The notes beneath the pieces are model-generated. The model had not been told where the DNA came from and made no database searches. It saw only the letters and a program-made list of their open reading frames with translations. The position numbers were made by a program, and so were the translations under genes. A stretch of 64,000 nt of DNA from Thiothrix winogradskyi (GTDB lineage Bacteria; Pseudomonadota; Gammaproteobacteria; Thiotrichales; Thiotrichaceae): NCBI RefSeq assembly GCF_021650935.1, contig NZ_CP091244.1, positions 372,001-436,000 of the forward strand, in the 5' to 3' direction. This document shows, in pieces, positions 51,129 to 61,340 of this stretch. Positions within the stretch are counted from its first letter, which is position 1; each line of letters starts with the position of its first letter.

Positions 51129-52327
51129 CCTTCGCCCGACAATACCCGTTCCATTTCTGCCATCCCCGCTGGCAAATCCAGTTCCGCCCCCGCTGCCCGC
51201 ATACTCGAACCGAGCGCGTGCAAGGTGCGGAACAGGTTGTAAGCGCGGCTTTGTTCGCCCATTTGCCCGATACGCAAGATATTCAGCCCAAACGCGCCGG
51301 AAATTTCCACTTTATGCACTTTCGACATGTGTGCACGGACTATATCGGCAGACACATGATCGGGCACAACAATCCCCACCACCGAATTCAGACGGTGCGG
51401 TTTGTCGATCAGCAATTGCAAGCCCATGGTTTCAATCCCCGCTTGCAGGGCTTCGGAACAGCGTAAATGGCGCTCAAAACGTTGCGGTAAGGTTTCTTCA
51501 CACACCAAGCGCAAAGCTTCGTGCAAAGCGAGGATGCCGGAAACCGGCGCGGTGTAATGGTAGGATTTTTGATTCCAAAATTTATCCGCCAGTTGCGCAT
51601 CCAAACACCAGTGGAAGGGCAACTCTTTGCGCGGCGCAATCTTTTTCGCCCAGGCTTCCTCAGAAAATGCCAGCAAGGACACGCCCGGAATCGACGACAA
51701 GCCCTTTTGCCCGCCGGTAATAATCGCATCCACTTGCCAATTATCCATTGCCAGCGGCATGGTGCTTAGGGTGCACACCGCATCAACGATCACCAAACAG
51801 CCGTAGCGTTTGGCAAGCTTGGCAATTTGATTGAGGTTTTTGTTGCACACCGTGTTGGAGGTTTCGCCTTGCACCAAGGTAACGACATCAAATTGCCCTT
51901 GCTGCAAAGCGCGTTCGACCAAGGCAACATCCGCGCCTTCGTTGTGGGAAGCTTCTAAAATGGTCGGTTCTGCCCGCACCCGCCGCACCATTTCTGCCAT
52001 GCGCAAACTGAAATAACCATTGGTAATGCACAGCACCCGTGAGCCGGGAGTCACTAGGTTGGCAACCGCCATTTCCATTGCTGCCGAACCGGGGCCACTC
52101 ACGCCCATGACGTGGCTGGATTCGGTTTGGAACACATAGCGCCCCATGTCCTTGACTTGTTCAATCACGCGGTTCATGGTTTCGCCCAAGTGATTGATGA
52201 CAATGGAATTTGCCGCCGCGACTTTTTGCGGAATCGGCACAGGCCCCGCGCCCATCATTAATAACGGCTCATCGGGCAGAATGTGTTCCAGTGGCACAAT
52301 ACTGGGCGGGGGGAGTAATTCGATCAT
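51125..52327 (-). CDS. PLP-dependent aminotransferase, alanine-glyoxylate/serine-glyoxylate type
   Basis: A 400-residue class V aminotransferase. The blocks MGAGPVPIP, HVMGVSGPGSAAMEMAVAN, the GETSNTVCNK PLP-phosphate area and the Schiff-base lysine in GGQKGLSSIPGV near 200 are family features. It transfers an amino group from alanine or serine to glyoxylate or pyruvate; the pair cannot be told apart from sequence alone. The start at 52327 (MIELLPPP) gives better GGA spacing than the TTG at 52345. The stop overlaps the end of the NfeD gene by 4 bp. Confidence 0.87.
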   Translation of the reverse strand: MIELLPPPSIVPLEHILPDEPLLMMGAGPVPIPQKVAAANSIVINHLGETMNRVIEQVKDMGRYVFQTESSHVMGVSGPGSAAMEMAVANLVTPGSRVLCITNGYFSLRMAEMVRRVRAEPTILEASHNEGADVALVERALQQGQFDVVTLVQGETSNTVCNKNLNQIAKLAKRYGCLVIVDAVCTLSTMPLAMDNWQVDAIITGGQKGLSSIPGVSLLAFSEEAWAKKIAPRKELPFHWCLDAQLADKFWNQKSYHYTAPVSGILALHEALRLVCEETLPQRFERHLRCSEALQAGIETMGLQLLIDKPHRLNSVVGIVVPDHVSADIVRAHMSKVHKVEISGAFGLNILRIGQMGEQSRAYNLFRTLHALGSSMRAAGAELDLPAGMAEMERVLSGEG

Positions 52328-52439
52328 GGCAAGGCTGTCCTTCAAAATAAGTCAGGCAATTTTACGCGGATTCGCCTGAATAGTAACAGTATTGTCATGT
52401 TGCACGTATCGCAACGGTGCGATACAGCCGATGTATGCA

Positions 52440-52808
52440 CTACAACTGCACCCCAATCGTCACACCCGTGCGCGGCAACCAGGGGTAAGGTGAGCCAAAG
52501 CCATCGTAACCGTTGCGTTGACTATTGCGTTGCACTTGGCGCGACTGGCAGACGCGAAAGCCATCTTCCCACCCCAACTTGTAATCCGGTGTATTCGCTT
52601 TGCTCAAATCTTTGGCGTAGGTGAACGCCTTATTCCCTCCCGCCGATAACCCGCTTTGGCAGCCATCACGGTAGCCGGTGGTAAAGAGCACGGACTTACC
52701 ACTCACTCCCACCATTTCACGCTGCAACTGCTCCGCAGGCGGCACGCTGGCACAGCCAATGACGCTAAGCGCACAACATGCATAAATAAATGTATGCCGA
52801 ATACTCAT
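52440..52808 (-). CDS. DUF2799-like lipoprotein
   Basis: A 122-residue lipoprotein with lipobox VIGC (about Cys19) and a small domain with TTGYRDGCQSGLSAG and KLGWEDGFRVCQSR, the Y-x-x-G-C-x-x-G pattern of DUF2799-like outer-membrane or periplasmic proteins. Function unknown. AAGGA is 8 nt before ATG 52808, so the longer frame from 52847 is not used. Confidence 0.8.
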   Translation of the reverse strand: MSIRHTFIYACCALSVIGCASVPPAEQLQREMVGVSGKSVLFTTGYRDGCQSGLSAGGNKAFTYAKDLSKANTPDYKLGWEDGFRVCQSRQVQRNSQRNGYDGFGSPYPWLPRTGVTIGVQL

Positions 52809-53017
52809 AACTAAATTCCTTGTGCTGATGCACGCCAGTGATTTCAACCACCAATATTAACGCAAATTTCAGTACAAATAGCTAAAGCCCCTGAAGCGCA
52901 ATATAGCTAATTTCATTTTTTACGGCGGCAAAACTTTACTTTCACCCCGATTACAAGCATAAAATGCCGCCTTGTGACTAATCGAAATACGGGCAGCGTC
53001 GCCCAGAAGCATAAGAA

Positions 53018-55501
53018 ATGAGCGAAAACCTAGTAATTGTCGAATCTCCAGCCAAGGGGAAAACCATCCAAAAGTACTTGGGTAACGGGTTTGAAGTACT
53101 GGCCTCTTACGGGCATGTACGTGACCTGATCCCCAAGGAAGGCGCTGTCGACCCCGACAACGGCTACGCGATGCGCTATGAAATCATCGACCGCAACCAA
53201 AAGCACGTCGATGCGATTGCGCGGGCGCTCAAAAAAGCCGACAACCTTTACCTCGCGACTGACCCGGATCGCGAAGGCGAAGCCATCTCTTGGCACTTAT
53301 ACGAATTATTGAACGAACGCGGCGCACTCAAGGGAAAAAATGTGCAGCGTGTGGTCTTCCACGAAATCACCAAACGTGCCGTGCAAGAAGCCATTGCCAA
53401 CCCGCGTGACCTTGCCTATGACTTGGTGGATGCACAGCAAGCCCGCCGTGCCTTGGATTATCTGGTCGGTTTCAACCTCTCCCCGTTGCTATGGCGCAAA
53501 ATTAAACCCAGCCTGTCCGCCGGACGGGTGCAAAGCCCCGCCTTGCGTCTGATTGTGGAACGTGAAGACGAAATCGAGCGCTTCGTCCGCCAAGAATATT
53601 GGACGATGACCGCGCAAAATGCCAAAAACGGGCAAGCCTTCAACGCCCGTTTGCACACGCTGGATAACCACAAACTCGACCAATTCGACATTAATAATGA
53701 AGCGCGAGCAACCGAAGTGCGTGAGCGTTTGCTGCAAGCTGCTAACGGCAAACTGTTAGTCAGCAAAGTCGAGAAAAAACAGCGCAAGCGTTACCCCGCG
53801 CCGCCGTTCACCACATCTACCTTGCAGCAAGAAGCGGTGCGCAAACTCAAGTTTTCCACCCAACGCGCCATGCGGGTTGCCCAGCAATTGTACGAAGGCA
53901 TTGATTTAGGCAGCGGGCCGGTGGGTTTAATCACCTACATGCGTACCGACTCGGTAACGCTGGCAAACGAAGCCATCGGCGAATTGCGCGGCTTGATTGA
54001 GCAACGTTACGGACAAGACAAGCTGCCGGAAACGCCGAACTTCTACAAAACCAAATCCAAAAATGCGCAGGAAGCCCACGAAGCGGTACGCCCCACTTCG
54101 GCATACCGCACACCGGAACAGGTCAAAAGCCACCTCAATGAAGAACAGTTCAAGCTGTACGAGTTGATCTGGAAACGCACGGTTGCCTGCCAAATGATCT
54201 ACGCCACGCTGGATACGGTCTCGGCGGATTTAAGTGCTGAAGCAGGCAGTTTTTTCCGCGCTTCCGGCTCGACCATCCGCGATGCCGGTTTCTTGCTGGT
54301 GTATGAGGAAGGCTTGGATGACCGTGCCAGCGAAAAGGAAAACCCGCTGCCACCGTTGGAAGAAGGCGAAAGCGTCACTCTCCATGACATTGCTGCCGAA
54401 CAACATTTCACCGAGCCGCCACCGCGCTACTCGGAAGCCTCCTTGGTAAAAGCACTGGAAGAATACGGCATTGGGCGACCCTCGACCTACGCCAGCATTA
54501 TTTCCACCCTGTTGGCGCGTGAATACGTCGAGCTGGAAAGCCGCCGTTTCACCCCGACCGATATTGGGCGCATTGTGATCCGGTTTTTGACGGAGCATTT
54601 CACCCAATACGTCGATTACGATTTCACCGCGAATCTGGAAAATGAGCTGGATGAAATTTCACGCGGTGAAAAAGCTTGGGTTCCGGTGATGGATGCTTTC
54701 TGGCAACCGTTCCACACGCTGGTTGACGAAAAGATGGAAAGCGTCAACCGCAGCGACGTGCTGCAATCGCGAGAGATTGGCATTGATCCCGCCAGTGGCA
54801 GACCCGTGTCGGTGCGTTTAGGGCGCTTTGGTCCGATGGTACAAATCGGTACCAAAGACGATGAGGAAAAGCCGGTCTTCGCGGGGTTACGCCCCGGCAT
54901 GAAGCTGGACACAGTGACGCTCGAAGAAGCGCTGGAACTCTTCAAACTACCCCGCCAATTAGGCGACACCGAAGACGGCAAAGCCATCAGCACCAATGTC
55001 GGGCGCTTTGGCGCTTACGTCAAATACGGCGACCAATTTGCATCGCTGAAAAAGGAAGACGACCCGCACACCATTACCTTGGAGCGGGCGCTGGAGCTGA
55101 TTGCCGAGAAAAAAATCAAGGATGCCGAAAAGATTCTGGTGGATTTCGGCAATGGCGTGCAAATCCTCAAAGGGCGTTGGGGGCCGTACATCAACAAAGT
55201 CATTAAGCGCGTCAAAGTGCAAGCGCGTCTGCCCAAAGACCGCGAACCCGACAGCATGACCTTGGAAGAATGCGAAGCCTTGATTGCCGTCGCTGCCGAA
55301 GCCAAATCTGTCAAGAAAGGCGCGAAGAAAGCAGCCGCTACGCCCGCAACAGAATCGGCAGAACAGCCAGCCGCAGATGCTCCGGCAAAGCCTGCGAAAG
55401 CCAAAGCAGCGCCGAAAAAAACCGCTACTGCCAAAAAGCCCGTAGCGAAGAAACCGGCTGCAAGCAAAAAAACGCCTAGTTCCAAAAAATCAGCGAGTTA
55501 A
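53018..55501 (+). CDS. topA: DNA topoisomerase I
   Basis: An 827-residue type IA topoisomerase that relaxes negative supercoils. TOPRIM domain at 1-115 (VIVESPAKGKTI, ATDPDREGEAIS), cleavage domain with the nucleophile Tyr307 in ITYMRTDS, then the C-terminal repeats (GRPVSVRLGRFGPMVQIG, VGRFGAYVKYG) and a long Lys/Ala/Pro-rich tail (about 765-827). The four-cysteine zinc fingers of E. coli TopA are absent, as in many other bacteria that carry the C-terminal repeat type. A long charged tail may aid DNA binding. It is monocistronic or leads the next gene. Confidence 0.97.
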   Translation: MSENLVIVESPAKGKTIQKYLGNGFEVLASYGHVRDLIPKEGAVDPDNGYAMRYEIIDRNQKHVDAIARALKKADNLYLATDPDREGEAISWHLYELLNERGALKGKNVQRVVFHEITKRAVQEAIANPRDLAYDLVDAQQARRALDYLVGFNLSPLLWRKIKPSLSAGRVQSPALRLIVEREDEIERFVRQEYWTMTAQNAKNGQAFNARLHTLDNHKLDQFDINNEARATEVRERLLQAANGKLLVSKVEKKQRKRYPAPPFTTSTLQQEAVRKLKFSTQRAMRVAQQLYEGIDLGSGPVGLITYMRTDSVTLANEAIGELRGLIEQRYGQDKLPETPNFYKTKSKNAQEAHEAVRPTSAYRTPEQVKSHLNEEQFKLYELIWKRTVACQMIYATLDTVSADLSAEAGSFFRASGSTIRDAGFLLVYEEGLDDRASEKENPLPPLEEGESVTLHDIAAEQHFTEPPPRYSEASLVKALEEYGIGRPSTYASIISTLLAREYVELESRRFTPTDIGRIVIRFLTEHFTQYVDYDFTANLENELDEISRGEKAWVPVMDAFWQPFHTLVDEKMESVNRSDVLQSREIGIDPASGRPVSVRLGRFGPMVQIGTKDDEEKPVFAGLRPGMKLDTVTLEEALELFKLPRQLGDTEDGKAISTNVGRFGAYVKYGDQFASLKKEDDPHTITLERALELIAEKKIKDAEKILVDFGNGVQILKGRWGPYINKVIKRVKVQARLPKDREPDSMTLEECEALIAVAAEAKSVKKGAKKAAATPATESAEQPAADAPAKPAKAKAAPKKTATAKKPVAKKPAASKKTPSSKKSAS

Positions 55502-55608
55502 CGCCTGTTACCTCGCAACTGGCGATTACCGCTGCACTCGGCGGTAATCTGCCAGAGGATTACTGGGGAAATTGTTCACCTGGCGTGAACGGGGTAGCAT
55601 CCGCCTCC

Positions 55609-56742
55609 ATGCAAATTCAAATTCTCGATCATCTTGATGCCATCCCCGCCGCGCAGTGGAATGCACTGGTGCAGGACAACAACCCATTCTTGCGCCACGA
55701 ATTTCTGGCGGCACTGGAACATCACGGCTGTGTGGGCGAAGCATTCGGCTGGTTGCCGCGCCATATTGCAGTGTACGAACACGATGTCTTGGTTGCCGCC
55801 ATGCCCTTGTACGAAAAGTACAATACCTATGGCGAATTCGTGTTTGATCATGCGTGGGCGCAGGCGTATGAGCGCGAAGGGATGAAGTATTTCCCCAAAT
55901 TGGTTTCCGCGATTCCCTACACGCCTGCCAGCGGGCAACGCTTATTGGTGCAAACCGGGCGCGAAGCGGAACTGTTTCCCTATTTACTCTCGGCAGTGAT
56001 GCAAGTCGCAGAAGCCTTGCAATGCAGCAGTTTCCATTGCCTGTTTTCTCCCGCCGATCAACTGGAATGGTTGGCAGCGCAAGGCTTAACCGTGCGGCAC
56101 GATTGCCAGTTTCATTGGCGCAATGCGGACTACCACAGCTTTGACGATTTCCTCGCTGCCCTCACCTCGAAAAAGCGCAAAAACATTAAGCAGGAACGCC
56201 GTAAAGTGGTGGATGCTGGGGTTAATTTACGCCTGCTCAATGGCAATACTGCAACAGCAGATGATTGGGCGCGGTTTGCGTTTTTCTACCAACACACGTT
56301 TGAAAGCAAGTGGGGCATCCCCACCATGAACGTCGGTTTTTTCCGCGAAATGGCAACGGCGCTGGGCGAACAGGTGTTGCTGATTCTGGCGGATAACCGT
56401 GAGGGCGAATGCATTGCTGGTTCCTTGATGTTTGCCAGTGCCACGCGCTTGTACGGGCGGCATTGGGGCTGCACCCAAGACATTGACAGCTTGCATTTTG
56501 AAGCGTGTTATTACCAAGGCATTGAGCACTGCATTCGCCAAGGTTTGCAGGTATTTGAGCCGGGAGCGCAGGGGGAACACAAGATTCCGCGTGGGTTTAT
56601 CCCGACTCTAACCCGTTCGGCGCATTGGTTGCGGGAAGAGACCTTTCGGCAAGCAGTGGCGCGTCATGCGGAGTATGAAAAGGGCAGTGTGGCGGACTAC
56701 ATGCGTTCCGCCAGTGAACATTTGCCCTATCGCGAACCTTAG
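55609..56742 (+). CDS. FemAB/DUF482-type acyltransferase-like protein
   Basis: A 377-residue GNAT-fold protein of the peptidogalycan/FemAB-like DUF482 family, proteins that have two tandem GNAT-like domains. Blocks such as FLRHEFLAALE, YEREGMKYFPKLVSAIPYTP, SKKRKNIKQERRKV, GIPTMNVGFFREMA and YGRHWGCTQDIDSLHFEACYYQG are family signatures. The substrate is not known. ATG 55609 is used; a GTG at 55585 is possible. Its stop overlaps the convergent helicase gene by 4 bp. Confidence 0.88.
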   Translation: MQIQILDHLDAIPAAQWNALVQDNNPFLRHEFLAALEHHGCVGEAFGWLPRHIAVYEHDVLVAAMPLYEKYNTYGEFVFDHAWAQAYEREGMKYFPKLVSAIPYTPASGQRLLVQTGREAELFPYLLSAVMQVAEALQCSSFHCLFSPADQLEWLAAQGLTVRHDCQFHWRNADYHSFDDFLAALTSKKRKNIKQERRKVVDAGVNLRLLNGNTATADDWARFAFFYQHTFESKWGIPTMNVGFFREMATALGEQVLLILADNREGECIAGSLMFASATRLYGRHWGCTQDIDSLHFEACYYQGIEHCIRQGLQVFEPGAQGEHKIPRGFIPTLTRSAHWLREETFRQAVARHAEYEKGSVADYMRSASEHLPYREP

Positions 56743-58010
56743 CGCTTTTTGCCTTTTTTGGCTGCCGCCGCTTTTTTCGCAAGCTTTTTCTTTTTGCTAC
56801 CCGCCGCCTTACCAGAGGCTTTGAGTTTTTGGGGGCCAGTGTATGTGCCGACTAAGCCTTCGATGCTACGTCGCTGGAAACGTTGCTTCAAAAACCGCTC
56901 GATATTCACCATTAAATTCCATTCGGAACTTTGCACGAGGGTAATCGCCGTGCCCTTCGCATCGCCGCGCCCGGTGCGCCCAATGCGGTGGATGTAATGT
57001 ACCCCGGTGCGCGGCACGTCCACATTGATCACCAATTCCACACCTGCAATGTCTAAACCTCGCGCCGCAAGGTCGGTCGCAATCAACGCCTTGATTGTGC
57101 CATCACGGAAAAACGCCATAATGCGGTTGCGCTCTTTCTGATCCATCTCGCCATGCAACACGCCACAACGCACGCCCTTGGCTTGCAAACCGCCGACCAA
57201 CTCACTCGCCCGCGCACGGCTATTGGTGAATACCACCGCTTTCGCAAACGTTTCATTTAGCAGCAACCACGCCAGCAAACGCTGTTTGTGCGCAATATCG
57301 TCGGCAATAATCACCTGTTGCTCAAGGTTTGCGTGCTCATCTTGCAGCGTATTCAGGCGCAACATTTCGGGGTCACGCAACAGCTTTTCAGCGATTTTAA
57401 TCATGCCGTATTGCTGGAGCGTGGCAGAAAACAGCAGCGTTTGGCGCTCTTTATTGCACGCCGCCGCGATGGTTTCCAGCTCTTGGCTGAAGCCCATTTC
57501 CAGCATCCGGTCGGCTTCGTCGAGGATCAGCACTTCCAGACGTGAAAACTCTGGGGTTTTCGCTTCCATTAATTCCAGCACGCGCCCCGGTGTAGCAATA
57601 ACGATTTCGGCATTATTCAGCAGCATGTTTTGCTGCACGCGAAAATCGGCCCCACCCGTGATCAGCCCCACTTTTAGCGACGTGAATTCGGTCAGTTGCA
57701 AGCATTGCTGGTGAATTTGCTTCGCCAATTCACGGGTTGGCACGAGTACCAACGCCCGCGTACCGAAATACTCGGACGGGTTTGCCAGCAAATGGTGCAA
57801 GGTTGGCAGCAAAAACGCGGCGGTTTTGCCGCTGCCGGTTTCGGCACTGACTAGCAAATCGCGGCGCGTCATGGCGCGTGGAATCGCGGCTAACTGTACC
57901 GGACGGGGTTGGGTGAAACCCATTTTTTGCGCGGCTTGTAACAGCGGCGCGGCGAGGGCGAAGTCTGTAAAGGTGGGAACAGCCTGTGCCTGTTCGAGTT
58001 CCTGTTCCAT
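56739..58010 (-). CDS. DEAD-box RNA helicase
   Basis: A 423-residue ATP-dependent RNA helicase. Q motif near 30 (FTQPRPVQLAAIP), Walker A SAETGSGKTA, DEAD box VLILDEADRML near 158, SAT motif in LLFSATL, and HRIGRTGRG motif VI; a Lys/Ala-rich C-terminal tail (KKKKLAKKAAAAKKGKK) is typical for SrmB/RhlE-like helicases acting in ribosome assembly. The C-terminal extension shape fits SrmB best but orthology is not certain. Confidence 0.92.
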   Translation of the reverse strand: MEQELEQAQAVPTFTDFALAAPLLQAAQKMGFTQPRPVQLAAIPRAMTRRDLLVSAETGSGKTAAFLLPTLHHLLANPSEYFGTRALVLVPTRELAKQIHQQCLQLTEFTSLKVGLITGGADFRVQQNMLLNNAEIVIATPGRVLELMEAKTPEFSRLEVLILDEADRMLEMGFSQELETIAAACNKERQTLLFSATLQQYGMIKIAEKLLRDPEMLRLNTLQDEHANLEQQVIIADDIAHKQRLLAWLLLNETFAKAVVFTNSRARASELVGGLQAKGVRCGVLHGEMDQKERNRIMAFFRDGTIKALIATDLAARGLDIAGVELVINVDVPRTGVHYIHRIGRTGRGDAKGTAITLVQSSEWNLMVNIERFLKQRFQRRSIEGLVGTYTGPQKLKASGKAAGSKKKKLAKKAAAAKKGKKR

Positions 58011-58246
58011 ATTTAGTTGTTCCTTGATACCTGTTTTAGGCGTTTAGTGAGGAAGTAAACGGCAAGGTAAGCGTCCGTTTAAGACGCTCGCCTATTGTAC
58101 GGCATTTCATGCAAATTCTTTCATTAAGCGTATGTTCTCCTTCCATTCGTCTACTATTTCATACACATCAATCCATTTATTCTATAAACAAAAAAATAAA
58201 AAACTAATATCAAAAGCTCTTCTAATGGATAACAGAGAGTTCATTT

Positions 58247-60397
58247 ATGTTAAAAAATATCCTGACGGGTTGCCTGATTGCAGCCGGTTTCAGCGCTGGG
58301 AGCACGGTTTGTGCGGAAACAACGACGGCACAAACACCAGCGGCTTTGCAACAACTTATGCAGTCACCACGCACCCCAAGCAAGCTCCAAGGTGGACTGG
58401 ATCAACTCGCAGTCGCCAGCAACACCCGTACCACCAGAAGCCTTGCAGCACCAAACGCCTTGATGAGTACCCTCTTGCCACCGACCGCCAACGGCTACGT
58501 GGTCATTGATGCGATTGCTACCGATGGCAATACCGCCGCTTTAGCACAAAAGCTGACATCACTGGGAATGAACAATGTCGCTACTTTTGGGCGCGTCGTC
58601 TCAGGGCGTTTCCCCGTCAATAAATTGGCAGAAATGGAAAACGTCACAGAATTACGTTTTGCACGTTCCGCTCTCCTCTCCACCAACTCCTGGAACGAAA
58701 CCAGCGGAAAAGTAAAAAGCCAAGGCGATCAAGCCATTCAAGCTGACAAAGCACGGCGCACACTGGATGTAAGCGGCAAAACTGTGCCCATTGGGGTACT
58801 CTCTGACAGTTACAATTGTCTGGGCGGTGCTGCATTGGGTGTAACCAACGGGGAATTACCCAGCAATGTTAAGACTTTGCAAGAAGGTTTTTGCGACAGT
58901 ATTGTGGTTGATGAAGGTCGCGCTCTCATGGAAGTTGCCCACGATGTCGCTCCCGGTGCTCCCTTATTATTTCACACTGCCGATGGTGGAATGGCCAACT
59001 TTGCGCAAGGCATTATTAATCTAGCAGATGCGGGAGCAAAAGTTATTGTCGATGATGCTTTCTATCTGACCGAACCCTACTTCCAAGATGGCATCATTTC
59101 TCAAGCCATTGATCAGGTAAAAAGCCGAGGAGTAGCCTACTTGAGTTCCGCCGGTAACAGTGGGCGGGACTCTGCGGAATTCACTGACTATGCAGAAGCC
59201 ATTGATGACTCGTTAGGCTTCCCATTTGATGTTGTCGATTTCGATCCGAGTGCTGGAGTGGATAGTTGTTTTGAAATTCAAGCCCCACCCGGCGCTACAT
59301 TCCAATGGCTACTGCAATGGGATGAACCATTTGCATCCGCAGGTGGCACAGGTTCTACCAATGACCTTGGTCTGCTGGTCTATGTTGGCAGTGGTTGTGA
59401 GCCACAGAATTTTTTTGGCGTCAGCGATATTTTCAATATTGGCGGGGATTCCCTAGAGTTCTTTGGCGCAACCAATCTCAGCCCCGATCAACCATTAAAC
59501 GTGGGCTTCCGTATTGTCAGGCTGGAAGGCAACAAACCCAGCAAATTAAAAACCATTGTGTATGGTGCAAGCATTACCGATCAACACGATACCAACAGCG
59601 GTACAATAACCAGTCACGCCAATAGCCGTGGCGGCATGGGAGTGGGAGCCGCTTATTATCGCGAAACCCCGAAATTTGGGCAGAATCCAGCGCTTGTGGA
59701 AAGTTACTCATCCGCTGGGGGAACACCTATCTTGTTTGATACCAATGGCAATCGCCTAGCCAAACCGGAACAACGCGAACAACCGGCTATCGTCGGCCCT
59801 GACGGCGTAGACACGTCGTTTTTTAGTGGTCCTGACTTAGACAATTCCGGGTATCCTGATTTTTTTGGTACGTCTGCTTCCGCCCCACACTTGGCGGGTG
59901 TCGCCGCCCTAATGCGGGAAAGAAATCCGTTTGCCTCGCCTGATCAGGTTTACAACGCTCTAAAAAGCACAGCACGGGATATGGATGACCCCAATACGGA
60001 AATCTTTGATCGCGGTTTCGATTATGGCACGGGTTACGGATTTGTGGATGCGTTGCGTGCCGTAGACCAAATATCACCACCAAAAGCGTGGTACTGTCAC
60101 GGCAAGCTTGCCACCATTCTGGGTACGAATGGCGCGGATAACCTTGTCGGCACCGACGGTAATGATGTCATTGTCGGGCTAGATGGTAATGATCATATCG
60201 ACGGCAAAGGGGGGAACGACCTCATTTGTGGCGGGGCAGGTAACGATAACCTGTCAGGTGGTGATGGTCATGACATCCTCTACGGTGGCGATGGTAACGA
60301 TACGCTGTCTGGTGGTTCTGGGCGTGATATTTTATGGGGCGGCCCCGGCAAAGACACCCTTTTGGGTTCCATCAAAGAAGACATACTCGTGCAATAA
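58247..60397 (+). CDS. exported subtilase-like peptidase with RTX repeats and Glu in place of catalytic His
   Basis: A 716-residue secreted protein: signal peptide (about 1-23), an inhibitor-like prodomain (about 80-140), a peptidase domain (about 175-620) and a C-terminal RTX tail (about 630-710). Catalytic candidates are Asp187 in LSDSYN, Glu223 in DEGRALMEVAHD where S8 enzymes have His-Gly-Thr, oxyanion Asn in SSAGNSG and Ser543 in GTSASAP. A Glu in this position recalls the Ser-Glu-Asp triad of sedolisins. The tail has seven or more GGxGxD-like nonapeptides (GGAGND, GGDGND) for calcium and type I secretion, yet a Sec signal is also present. GAGAG site before ATG. Confidence 0.88.
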   Translation: MLKNILTGCLIAAGFSAGSTVCAETTTAQTPAALQQLMQSPRTPSKLQGGLDQLAVASNTRTTRSLAAPNALMSTLLPPTANGYVVIDAIATDGNTAALAQKLTSLGMNNVATFGRVVSGRFPVNKLAEMENVTELRFARSALLSTNSWNETSGKVKSQGDQAIQADKARRTLDVSGKTVPIGVLSDSYNCLGGAALGVTNGELPSNVKTLQEGFCDSIVVDEGRALMEVAHDVAPGAPLLFHTADGGMANFAQGIINLADAGAKVIVDDAFYLTEPYFQDGIISQAIDQVKSRGVAYLSSAGNSGRDSAEFTDYAEAIDDSLGFPFDVVDFDPSAGVDSCFEIQAPPGATFQWLLQWDEPFASAGGTGSTNDLGLLVYVGSGCEPQNFFGVSDIFNIGGDSLEFFGATNLSPDQPLNVGFRIVRLEGNKPSKLKTIVYGASITDQHDTNSGTITSHANSRGGMGVGAAYYRETPKFGQNPALVESYSSAGGTPILFDTNGNRLAKPEQREQPAIVGPDGVDTSFFSGPDLDNSGYPDFFGTSASAPHLAGVAALMRERNPFASPDQVYNALKSTARDMDDPNTEIFDRGFDYGTGYGFVDALRAVDQISPPKAWYCHGKLATILGTNGADNLVGTDGNDVIVGLDGNDHIDGKGGNDLICGGAGNDNLSGGDGHDILYGGDGNDTLSGGSGRDILWGGPGKDTLLGSIKEDILVQ

Positions 60398-60702
60398 GCC
60401 ATTGATTGTTTGCTCCGCCCATGACCGGACGGAGCAAACGGCTGCTTCTAACTCAAAAAATCAACCACATCGTCAATACGCCCCTAGCAAATCCGCGCAA
60501 TTATGCAGCAAAACTTTCAGTGGCGGGCAAGCGTCGTCAATGCTGCCGTCACTCAGATTTCCGACTTGGGTGTTTTTGCATTTCAGTCTGGTCGGTAGGA
60601 CACAGTTTGTGGGAGAGCGTACCGAGAAACAGCGCGTAACGCCATATCCCGAACGCGGACAAATATTAGCAAGCAATTATTTACTAAAGGGATTTTTCAG
60701 GC
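60398..60702. other. intergenic region with a hairpin
   Basis: Contains GTTTGCTCCG (60408-60417) pairing with CGGAGCAAAC (60430-60439), 10 bp perfect, after the peptidase stop, without a T-run. The rest (60440-60702) shows only a 67-codon minus-strand frame (60473-60676) that I cannot tie to a family, perhaps a relic. No promoter or RNA gene is evident. Confidence 0.6.
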
Positions 60703-61320
60703 TCAGGAACTTGCCATCGCCAACATGCCCTTGTGGATGATAAAATCAACAATCGTCTGCAAACCCAGCTTTTCCTTCAAGTTGGTGAACACAAACGGAC
60801 GTTCACCGCGCATCCGTTTGCTGTCGCTCTCCATCACTTCCAGTGACGCGCCCACGTAAGGTGCAAGGTCGATCTTATTGATCACCAGCAAGTCAGAACG
60901 GGTAATACCGGGGCCGCCTTTGCGCGGAATCTTTTCGCCTTCTGCCACGTCGATCACGTAAATGGTGAGGTCGGCGAGTTCGGGGCTGAAGGTTGCCGAC
61001 AGGTTATCACCACCGCTTTCAATGAAAATCAGGTCTAGTTCGGGGAAACGGATTTGCAAATCTTCTACCGCAGCAAGGTTCATCGACGCATCTTCGCGGA
61101 TCGCGGTATGCGGACAACCACCGGTTTCCACACCGACAATGCGTTCCACGGGCAAGGCTTCGCTACGCATCAGGAATTGCGCATCTTCCTGCGTGTAAAT
61201 GTCGTTGGTGACAACGGCGATGTCGTAAGTGTCGCGCATGGCTTTGCACAGCGCATCCAGTAGCGCGGTTTTGCCGGAACCGACCGGGCCGCCGACACCA
61301 ACTCTCAATGGATTGGACAT
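60703..61320 (-). CDS. ureG: urease accessory GTPase
   Basis: A 205-residue SIMIBI GTPase that delivers nickel to urease with UreE, UreF and UreD/H. P-loop GPVGSGKTALL near 11-21, the metal-binding CPH in GGCPHTAI near 68-75, IESGGDNLSATF switch region and the NKIDLAPYV base motif. Length and motifs are normal. AAGGAG precedes the ATG. Last gene of the cluster visible here; it is separated from ureF by a repeat element. Confidence 0.97.
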   Translation of the reverse strand: MSNPLRVGVGGPVGSGKTALLDALCKAMRDTYDIAVVTNDIYTQEDAQFLMRSEALPVERIVGVETGGCPHTAIREDASMNLAAVEDLQIRFPELDLIFIESGGDNLSATFSPELADLTIYVIDVAEGEKIPRKGGPGITRSDLLVINKIDLAPYVGASLEVMESDSKRMRGERPFVFTNLKEKLGLQTIVDFIIHKGMLAMASS

Positions 61321-61340
61321 AGTTACTTTCTCCTTTGTTG

